Of a stretch of 17,352 nucleotides of DNA, positions 10,496 through 17,352 are shown piece after piece (the stretch's first letter is position 1; the number at the start of each line of letters is the position of its first letter). The notes below the pieces were generated by a model. The model had not been told where the DNA came from and did no database searches. It saw nothing but the letters and a program-made list of their open reading frames with translations. Origin of the DNA: Entamoeba invadens IP1 (taxonomy: Eukaryota; Evosea; Mastigamoebida; Endamoebidae); the NCBI RefSeq assembly GCF_000330505.1, contig NW_004191693.1:62088-79439 (forward strand), in the 5' to 3' direction. The position numbers were made by a program, and so were the translations under genes.

Positions 10496-11084
10496 TTAAG
10501 CTTTTTTTTACAGTTGAATATATTTTAAGTTCAGTAGTAGTAATAACAATACTAATTTGGCGTTCGTATTCTATTCTTTAGCTTTTTTTTCCCTTCGAAA
10601 GTGTTGAAACTATAAAAGTAATTATATGGAATTGTTTTGGTAGTTTTGTTGTAATTTTATATTTCAATAATACTATTTTGCATTTGTTTTCATTCTTTAA
10701 GTCAATTGTAAAGATATCAATTCATTTTATTCCCAAATATACTTTTTTAAAAATTAACTTTATAAATTATCATGCACATTTGGGTGATTTGTTGAATAAC
10801 TATCAATTTGGATTATTTCCTCAATCTTTTTTTATTAGTGTATTTAGTTATATAATTTTTTATTTTATAATACATTTTAATTTGACTTTTTAACAAGATG
10901 ATAATATAATAATACAGTTAACCATATTATTAATAATAAAAATGATAATTTAAATAGAATTAATAAAAGAATTAAAAACATACTAAATATTATATTAAAT
11001 ATATTTTAGTAAGTATATAATACTCTACAAATTTCAAAACAATCAAATCAACAAAAAGAAGTTCAAAAAAAGAAGTGAGCCACT
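10496..11084. other. Divergent AT-rich promoter region between vWA and DHHC genes
   Basis: This 589-bp spacer separates divergently transcribed genes. Apart from the candidate vWA promoter at its left end, it contains TATA-like runs (for example around 11011-11022, about 65 bp before the DHHC start) and an A-rich leader. An open stretch at 10678-10893 is low-complexity Phe/Ile/Asn sequence with no ATG at its start and was not accepted as a gene. Confidence 0.55.
10511..10535 (-). promoter_or_regulatory. Candidate compact core promoter of the vWA gene
   Basis: Read on the minus strand, ACTGAACT (complement of 10528-10535) matches 7 of 8 bases of the Entamoeba GAAC element. It is followed by a TTAAAATAT TATA-like stretch and an ATATTCA initiator-like sequence (consensus AAAAATTCA), ending about 20 bp before the start codon. 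The order and tight spacing are in keeping with short Entamoeba 5' leaders. No transcript start is known. Confidence 0.4.
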
Positions 11085-12041
11085 ATGGACGATATTCCAC
11101 ATCCTTTTTATGTTCACCTAAATTTTGCAATAACTTCGATTAGAAACATTCACTGGTTCGCGCCAGTTGTTGTTGTATTGATTGAATCAATTTATGTGTT
11201 TTACATTGCTCCATCAAATGGAGTTACAGAAACCCCATTTGGAGTGTTTTTGGTCAGTTTTGGTGTTACTCTAACTCTCTTGTTTTTGGTGGTGTACCTC
11301 CTCATCATGACAAGGAAACCACATCACCACGAGCCACACGCAACGGAAGAAGAGAAAAAGGAGGCATATGACGTGGCGATCGAAGCAGAAGCAAACAACT
11401 GGAATTGTTATGATGTGGACAAACGTGTGAGGTATTGTGCGGTATGCAAACATTACATGACGAGGCGGACGTATCATTGTAAAGAGTGTGGTGTATGTAC
11501 CGAATTCAAAGATCATCATTGTGATTACTTTGGGTTTTGTATTGGGAAGCACAACCTTGCGTTATTTTATGCGTTTTTTCTTACATTAACAGCACTGTGT
11601 ATCTATGGTTTTGTCTGTTTTGGTCATCTTTTGTCTCGTTTTGAAGTTTGTTTTGTTTTAGTTTAAGAAGTGTAGTAAAACTCACTTGCAGTACACTGGA
11701 TTTTCACCACTTTTTGCATTGAAAATTCTCGGCCTCATTTATATACTTTCTGCTCTTGGAATGGGTATTTTCCTTTCTTACTACTTTATGAAGAAAGCCT
11801 TTACAATATTGGCGAAAGGGTGTACACAATTTGAATATATGTTAGAGGGGAGAGTTTCTGTGAAATTAGTGAAAGTTTGTTGTGTTGATTGATTTGTAAA
11901 AAAATAGTGTTGACAATTAGTTGTTCTCTTTTCATCATCTTACTTGGTGGGAAATTATCAACATTTTCTTTTTCGAATTTACAGACTTGGATGAACAAGC
12001 TAATGGATAAGTTTCACTTCAAATCAAACAAGTTAAAATAA
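11085..12041 (+). CDS. DHHC-type protein S-acyltransferase (palmitoyltransferase), three exons
   Basis: Integral membrane enzyme that attaches palmitate to cysteines of substrate proteins through a Cys-acyl intermediate. Proposed exons are 11085-11645, 11692-11874 and 11985-12041, both junctions in phase 0, giving about 266 residues. Membrane spans are near residues 24-44 and 51-75, then 158-181 and about 196-220. The Cys-rich loop has Cys/His zinc ligands (C118, C121, H131, C132, C135, C138) and the catalytic D143-H-H-C146. The usual CPWVGNCVG that follows is CDYFGFCIG here. T232-Q-F-E235 fits the conserved TTxE motif after the last span. The first two exons are well supported. The last exon is less certain: an acceptor at 11920 instead of 11984 would give a different 29-residue tail ending at 12010. 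Acting membrane (Golgi, ER or surface) cannot be told from sequence. Confidence 0.82.
11646..11691 (+). other. Intron 1 of the DHHC gene (46 bp)
   Basis: It begins GTTTGT and ends TTGCAG, in phase 0. Without removal the reading frame stops at 11664-11666. With removal the third membrane span leads straight into the fourth-span region and the TQFE motif. Confidence 0.8.
11875..11984 (+). other. Intron 2 of the DHHC gene (110 bp; alternative end at 11920)
   Basis: The donor is GTTTGT at 11875, phase 0. The preferred acceptor is TTTACAG ending at 11984, preceded by a pyrimidine run; it gives a basic cytosolic tail of 18 residues. A TAG ending at 11920 would make a 46-bp intron, closer in size to the others here, and a hydrophobic/aromatic tail of 29 residues. 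The first was preferred because a basic tail suits the cytosolic end of a DHHC enzyme. Confidence 0.5.
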
Positions 12042-12591
12042 TTTACTTTTATTGAGTCTGTATCTACTATTTTTGTTCTATTCTAAATTTTTTAATTCTA
12101 AAATAAAATTATAACAAATTATATATTAAATAATTATCAAACTATGATGATTGTTATATTTTCACACAACTCACTCCAATTCTTGTATCATAATAAAATA
12201 ATAGACTTTATTTGTATGTATTATTATTTTGATACTATTATTTTTAATACATTTTTCGATATTAATAGTTTTTACACTTAAACTATGATTTTACTATTAA
12301 TTTCAAAGAATAATTAAGTTCTAAATATTTAGTTAATTTCAATTTATTTGACCTTTTCCCGATATTTTCCTTTATAATATACCTAAAAAAAACATAACAC
12401 ATTCCCATTTCAGTTTAAATTCTAAGAAATAAAAAAACTCAAACTGCTGTATTTAGCATCAAACTCCAAATTATTATTAGAAAAATAAGTGAATTGGAGT
12501 AAAACTATCAAACTATAACAATTAAACTATACTATTAACATAATTAGAATTGGATCAATTAAAAGGAGTTCTATAAAACTTAAAAATTAGT
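12042..12591. other. AT-rich spacer before the formin gene
   Basis: This 550-bp spacer has no supported gene or RNA. The last 25 bp carry a TATA-like CTATAAAACT (12571-12580) and an initiator-like AAAAATTAG (12582-12590; consensus AAAAATTCA) directly before the formin ATG at 12592, which would imply a very short leader. Both matches are weak in such AT-rich DNA. Confidence 0.45.
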
Positions 12592-15500
12592 ATGGATAAG
12601 GTAGCTCACACCTTTAAAGAAACCGAGACGGCGACATCCGACAATGTATGTGTCCACTGCAACAAGACGATCAAGAAGAAGCAGAAAGTATTTGTATGCA
12701 CCGTCTGTAACATTTACATTCACAAGAAATGCATAGACAAGTTCCGAAAGGATCCCACATCTTGTCGTCGACCAGTCAAGCACGAGGACGAGATGCCACC
12801 TGATGATGTTATATTAAAGCGCTTTGAGGAGTTAGCCAAAGACATGAAGTTAGGGGATATCAAGAACATTCCGATAGCCAACCAATGGAAAATGGTTCAG
12901 GAGTTTGACAAGAAGCAACGCAAAGACGTTTACATTCAACAAAATGCGGCGCAGAAAGGAAATTGGAAAGTTGCCATTTCAGAGCCAAAGTATTTGTCAG
13001 AGTATTTGGTCGACCATTGTGACATTGAAGTTCTGAAAGAGATGGAAATAGTAACTCGGTCCTCTGCCGTTAGTTACCTATCGACATTTGTTCGAGTCGG
13101 TGGTGTTACTAACTTATTGAAACAATATGAGAAGATCATCAACAACAAGGAAAACACTGAGCAAATCATCGACGAGGAACGAGCGTTTTGTCAAGTCCTT
13201 CGTTCTGTGTTTTCAGAACAAGATGCCTCAGTTGCGTTGATCGAGTCTGACAATGGGATTGAGTTGATTATACGAGGCCTTTCATCGACACGAATTACGC
13301 CGGTCCATCAATACTATTTGATGTTGATATTAGCCTTAACGTCATCTATGTTACAGCACCCATTACAGAAAGAAGTATACTTAGGTGGTGATCTTGCTGT
13401 GATCAATGGCTTTGCCAAAATGGTGACTGATGGGTACGACACAAAGCAGTTTGAATCGTTCTTTAAAGTCTTTTGCAAGTCGAAGGATACCATGTACCGA
13501 AAGGCAGCTATGTTGATGATAAACAACATATTAGATCAGCCTGAATATGAGCAGAGAGTTGAATTAAGAGGGTATTTACTTGACCTTGGAATAGTCGATG
13601 AATTGAATAACTTGAAGAAAGAAGCTTGGTCCAATTCTGTGAAAGAGTTGATGGATTATGTCGATGACTTCTTTGAAAATCAAGAGGCAGATAAGAGTGA
13701 ATTTGCAACGCGATTTGATGATTTGAATGAAAAGGTCAATTTAAATAAGACGAGTAACATCGAGAAGTACATTAGTGAGAGAAGTTCAATGTTTGACTGT
13801 TCCGATATTGTCAACAACATTTACAAAGAGATCATATTCTCTGTTAAAGCCAACAAAGACGCGATGAACACTGCAAAGAAGATTATGATTCTTACCGAAG
13901 TAGTCAGACAAATCAATTTACAGTCAGGTAAAGTGTCGAATAAAAACACTGACGATGGCAAATTGAAAGCAGACGAGATCTTCGATCGAATGAAGTTGGA
14001 ATGGGACAAGTTGACATTCAGTGAGAACGTTCAAGGCAATTACAACACGAAGAAGGCTGAATTGGATTCATTAATAACTCAGTCCAATATTTTAGCTGAG
14101 AAGTTGACTGGCGTCGAGAAGGAAATTGCTGATGGTGAGAAGAACAATTTGAATCAAATGCAGAACGTCAAGAAAGATGAGAAGAAGAACGACGATATTA
14201 AGAATGAGACTAAGAAGATTAATGATGAAATCGAAGCTATCAAGAAGAAGATCGATGAGGTAAAAGCTCAAATCGCTGCAAAACCAAAAACAGTTCAAGT
14301 CGAAAAGGGTGCAGTTGAGGCTCCACCACCTTTGGCACCACCGGGAGGTTTGTTACTTTCTCTATACTCATTTGATTTGGTAAAAACTAATGATCAGGAT
14401 TAGCACCACCACCAGGACTCGCTCCGCCGGGAGGTCTTGCGCCACCTCCAGGATTAGCTCCACCTGGTGGACTTGAACCCCCAGGAGGAATGCTCCCACC
14501 CCCAGGTCTTGCTCCTCCAGGTGGTATGTTACCGCCACCAGGTTTAGAACCACCAGGAGGATTAATGCCACCACCTGGACTTGCTCCACCGGGAGGTATG
14601 ATGCCACCACCAGGTTTGTATTTAAAGTTCATGATATTAAGTTGAATAGTATTTTATAATAGCATTGTAGAGGAGTTTAATACTCTCGAAATGATATAAC
14701 GCATAGGATTAGCGCCACCAGGTGGATTAATGCCACCACCGGGACTTGCTCCACCGGGAGGTATGATGCCGCCACCAGGTTTGTTATTACTTCGACACAA
14801 TTTATTATCAAGTATCAATAACATATAGGTTTGGCCCCACCGGGAGGATTAATGCCACCAGGAATGATGCCGCCACCCGGTCTTGCACCTCCAGGAGGTT
14901 TGTATATATATTAAATATACCATCAATTATATTGACACATAGGATTAGCCCCACCGGGAGGATTGATGCCGCCAGGAATGCTTCCCCCACCAGGAGGTTT
15001 GTAACTATTTGATAATTTGAATGCCATGTATTAATATTTAGGACTTGCACCACCAGGTGGTATGATGCCTCCGGGAATGATGCCGCCCCCAGGTGGATTA
15101 GCACCGCCTGGTATGATGATGCCGCCAGGAATGATGCCACCGCCTGGGATGGGTATGCCAGGTATGATGGGTGGGTTTGGTGCTCCACAAGTGTTGAATG
15201 GATTAGTCGATAAGCTTCCGAAGCCTGAAGGGAAAGTGAAGAACTTCATGTGGCAGAAGATTAATGACAAGCAGTTGAAAGGATCTGTCTTTGAGAAGAT
15301 GTCCACCCTTGGTGATATGCAAAAGAAATTGAATTTGAAGAGTTTGAATGAGTCGTTCAAAGTAGTTGAGAAGGTGAAAGTAGTTGAGCCCGAGGGTGGT
15401 GCCAAAGAGCCCAAAAAGGCGGGACCAATTTGTATTTTAGACGCAAAGAACAATCAGACCTTCACTATTTTGTTAAAAGGGTTTAAAGGGAAGACCCCCG

Positions 15501-16546
15501 ATGAAGTCTGTAAAGCAATTAATTCGTTGGATCAGACCGTCTTTGAAGAGAGTTCGACAATTAAGACGATGTTAAAGTTACTTGAAGATGCCAAAGAAGA
15601 GATGGGGAATGTTGAAGAACATATTAAAGAAAAAGGGACTGATAACTTAGGTACTGCCGAGTTGTTCTCTCATGCCATTTCGAGTGTCACTAACGTTGTA
15701 TTGAAGCTTCAGAGTTTCCAGTCTAAAATGGAACTTCCAGTGAAGTTAGATGAAGTTGGACCAAACATTGTGTTAGTCACAAAAGCGTCGAGTGAACTAT
15801 TGAAGAGTAAGAAGTTTGTGCATTTACTCGAAGTGATGCTTCTAGTTGGTAATTTCCTCAACAAAGGTACAGCAAAAGGGAATGTGACTGGGTTTAAGTT
15901 TGACACGCTTGGAAAGACTCTTGAGACTAAGACCGGCGACAACAAGAAGACTCTTTTACACGTCATGGAAGGCTATGCTCAAGAAAAATTGAAGGAGGAA
16001 GTTATCGGATGGAATGAAGAACTTCCTGATGTACCTTTAGCCGCTAAAGTCCCTGGTGCACAGTTTGATTCTGACATTAAAAACCTTGAAAAGATGTACA
16101 AGGAAATTGAAACAGCTGTTTCTAAGATACCCGATGATGGATCGCCCTTCATTCCAGTAATGAAGAAATTCCTTGAAGAGAATCGAGTGAAGCTTGATAA
16201 GGTAGCAAAAGACTATGAAGAGATGAACAAAGAGTTTGTCGAAGCAGTGTCCTATATGGCCCTCGACAAGAACAAACCGCCACCTCCCGAAGAGTTCTTC
16301 TCAACACTCTCCAAGTTCATGGCTGATTGGAAAAGAGTTGGTGATGATAATCAGAAGGAGAAGGAGAAACTCGAAAAAGAAGCAAAGAAAGCTGCTGCCA
16401 AGAATGCTAAGAAAACGACTAAGAAGGTAGCTTTAGCAGCCATTCCTGGAGAAGAGAAACTCGGGCCTAAAGCTGCTGCATTCAGCAGTGGGTTGGCTAA
16501 GAAGTCAACAAAGAAGAAGGTAGTCAAAAAGACGATGGACATTTAA
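12592..16546 (+). CDS. Diaphanous-type formin with N-terminal C1-like domain, six exons
   Basis: Actin nucleation and elongation factor. Exons: 12592-14347, 14398-14613, 14707-14778, 14829-14897, 14943-14996, 15042-16546; all junctions are phase 1, giving about 1,223 residues. Residues 6-58 form a C1-like zinc domain (H6, C20, C23, C36, C39, H44, C47, C58). Residues about 70-410 are the GTPase-binding/FH3 armadillo region, including the INNILDQPEYEQRVELRGYLLDLG-type segment near 310-333. Residues about 487-566 are a Lys/Glu-rich coiled coil. FH1, about 578-780, is a Pro-Gly repeat with tracts of two or three prolines. FH2 starts near 787 with KNFMWQK (lasso Trp792). It keeps the TILLKGF segment that holds the actin-contacting Ile and the GNFLNKGTAKGNVTGFK segment (992-1008, K1008), so it should bind actin. 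The tail is Lys/Ala-rich. Rho-type GTPase control via the N-terminal half is inferred from the family. Confidence 0.93.
14348..14397 (+). other. Formin intron 1 (50 bp)
   Basis: Starts GTTTGT and ends GATCAG; phase 1 inside Gly. If it is retained, the frame ends at a TAG at 14401-14403 and yields a 603-residue protein without FH1 and FH2. Confidence 0.85.
14614..14706 (+). other. Formin intron 2 (93 bp)
   Basis: Starts GTTTGT and ends GCATAG; the longest intron of the gene. It skips several earlier TAG sites, which would run into stop codons. Phase 1 inside Gly. Confidence 0.85.
14779..14828 (+). other. Formin intron 3 (50 bp)
   Basis: Starts GTTTGT and ends ATATAG, phase 1. The next exon itself starts GTTTGG, so donor-like sequence occurs on both sides of the intron. 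Confidence 0.85.
14898..14942 (+). other. Formin intron 4 (45 bp)
   Basis: Starts GTTTGT and ends ACATAG, phase 1 inside Gly. It carries an early in-frame TAA if retained. Confidence 0.85.
14997..15041 (+). other. Formin intron 5 (45 bp)
   Basis: Starts GTTTGTAA and ends TTTAG, phase 1 inside Gly. Retention would stop translation at the TAA inside the donor. Confidence 0.85.
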
Positions 16547-17050
16547 GTCTTCTTACTTATCTTCTATTTCACTTTGAATAACTCTTTAGTATTAAATATA
16601 GTAATGTATAATAACTGACTTGGTATTATTTAATATAATATATTTTATCATTTTTATAATTCATATCTAATGAGAAATATTTTCGGGATTTGTTTTTTTC
16701 ACATGATTGTAGTATAGTAAAAATATTATATATATTTAGTATTTCAAGTCAAACATCAACACAAAAATCTTTATTTATTATAACGGAATAATAGTTATTT
16801 TTTTTAACAAAATAACACATATTACTCCACAAAAGAAATCCGATAAAAACAAATCTGTTTTTAGCAGTTTTTGTTTTTAACATTTTAATTATAATATTTT
16901 AATTATAAATACTTATTTTTTCACAACCAACCAAAACACACTTCCAAAAACACATCATTATTCATACTAATACAAATAATAATAAAAACTATACATATAA
17001 ACTATTTTTCATCATAGGCAAAACTGTTATAAAGGAACAATATAAGCAGA
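16547..17050. other. AT-rich spacer between formin and ESCRT-III genes
   Basis: This 504-bp spacer has no supported gene or RNA. A 12-base TTTTAATTATAA occurs twice in tandem (16883-16894 and 16897-16908). Close to the next start codon are a TATAAA (17029-17034) and GGAACAA (17034-17040), possible TATA and GAAC-like signals. Confidence 0.45.
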
Positions 17051-17299
17051 ATGGGAGTCTTGTTTTCCAAACCCGATGATACTTTTCAACAAGTGCAATT
17101 TGAGGTTCAGATTCAACGCGATGAATTGGTGAAAACTGAGAAGAAATACACTCTTGAAATCACAAATTATGGGAACAAAGCAAAGGAACTGAACAGAGTA
17201 GGTGATAGAGAGAATGCACTCCGAGTCCTTAAACTCAGAAAAATCCGACAGAGGCAACTTACAGAGGTGACAAACCAGCGGAACAACATAGAGATACAG
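17051..17299 (+). CDS. Vps20/CHMP6-like ESCRT-III subunit, first exon (partial)
   Basis: The first 83 codons of an ESCRT-III protein; the gene continues beyond the window. It starts Met-Gly-Val-Leu-Phe-Ser, a good N-myristoylation signal (Gly2, Ser6), as is typical of Vps20/CHMP6. The basic, amphipathic helix-1/helix-2 hairpin follows: QIQRDELVKTEKKYTLEI, then NKAKELNRVGDRENALRVLK and RKIRQRQLTEV. This is the CHMP6 pattern of an RD-x-L start and a GDR..AL..LK turn. Vps20 links ESCRT-II to the Snf7 filament during budding into multivesicular bodies. A phase-0 donor GTTTGT at 17300 ends the exon; the 16 further residues that can be read are intronic. Other ESCRT-III members (CHMP2, Snf7) fit less well because of the myristoylation start. 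Confidence 0.8.
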
Positions 17300-17352
17300 G
17301 TTTGTAGTAGCTTTGGTGTTCTTCTTTCCTCTGCAATCTATTTAATATAATA
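17300..17352 (+). other. Start of an intron in the Vps20-like gene, cut by the window end
   Basis: The donor GTTTGT follows the codon for Gln83 in phase 0. The next bases are T-rich and no clear acceptor followed by ESCRT-III-like coding sequence appears before the window ends. Confidence 0.65.

Larger units (their letters stand above)
14292..15180 (+). repeat. FH1 Pro-Gly repeat array split over small phase-1 exons
   Basis: The coding parts repeat a unit of roughly 11-12 residues of the form (L/M)xPPPG-LAPPGG. Exons 2 to 5 are 216, 72, 69 and 54 nt long, all divisible by three, and each begins and ends inside a Gly codon (G|GN). The last 52 bases of exon 2 (14562-14613) and of exon 3 (14727-14778) differ at only two positions, both silent. 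FH1 segments recruit profilin-actin; here the tracts are short but numerous. Confidence 0.85.

Noticed and set aside
10678..10893. 71-codon open frame in the vWA/DHHC spacer
   Set aside because: No ATG at its start, very AT-rich Phe/Ile/Asn content and no recognisable motif; chance frame in AT-rich DNA.
14387..14632. Minus-strand open frame with Gly/Pro-rich repeats over the formin FH1
   Set aside because: It is the complement of the FH1 Pro-Gly codons; the plus-strand exons with matching splice sites explain the sequence fully.
15031..15453. Minus-strand 140-codon open frame
   Set aside because: It lies antisense to formin exon 6, which has clear FH1/FH2 coding; its Gly/Pro and Phe-rich content mirrors the coding strand.
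17300..17352. Read-through of the Vps20-like exon to the window end (99 codons)
   Set aside because: A perfect GTTTGT donor occurs at 17300 and the residues after it lose the ESCRT-III helix pattern, so this is read as intron.

Overview
The window looks like nuclear DNA of an amoebozoan of the genus Entamoeba. The reasons are AT-rich spacers around moderately AT-rich genes, very short introns that nearly all start GTTTGT and end in TAG or CAG, short 5' leaders, and a large Cys-rich transmembrane receptor kinase (TMK), a family strongly expanded in Entamoeba. Relatively G/C-tolerant codon use, long spacers and several introns per gene suggest E. invadens rather than E. histolytica, but that species call is inference.

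Layout. Positions 1-2494 hold the 3' part of a decayed non-LTR (LINE-type) retrotransposon on the + strand: reverse transcriptase with an intact YMDD box, a C-x2-C-x8-H-x4-C zinc motif and a restriction-like endonuclease with a PD...D core, broken by several frameshifts and stops. After an AT-rich spacer comes a two-exon TMK gene (3221-9206, about 1,976 residues) with a signal peptide, a large repeated ectodomain, CxxC-rich repeats, one membrane span, a beta-sandwich-like juxtamembrane region and a complete kinase domain. Tail-to-tail with it, 92 bp away, is a single-exon gene on the - strand for a von Willebrand A-domain protein (9299-10495). Then three + strand genes follow: a DHHC palmitoyltransferase with introns (11085-12041), a six-exon diaphanous-type formin with an N-terminal C1-like zinc domain (12592-16546), and the first exon of a Vps20/CHMP6-like ESCRT-III subunit (17051-17299) that runs off the end.

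The genes form no operon, but they share a membrane/cytoskeleton theme: receptor kinase signalling, protein lipidation, actin nucleation and endosomal budding. The most notable structure is the formin FH1 region. It is built from small Pro-Gly exons that all have lengths divisible by three, all have phase-1 boundaries inside a Gly codon, and are separated by introns of 45-93 bp. This is a modular cassette in which exon skipping would change the polyproline length without breaking the frame. I found no tRNA, rRNA, CRISPR array or clear non-coding RNA gene.
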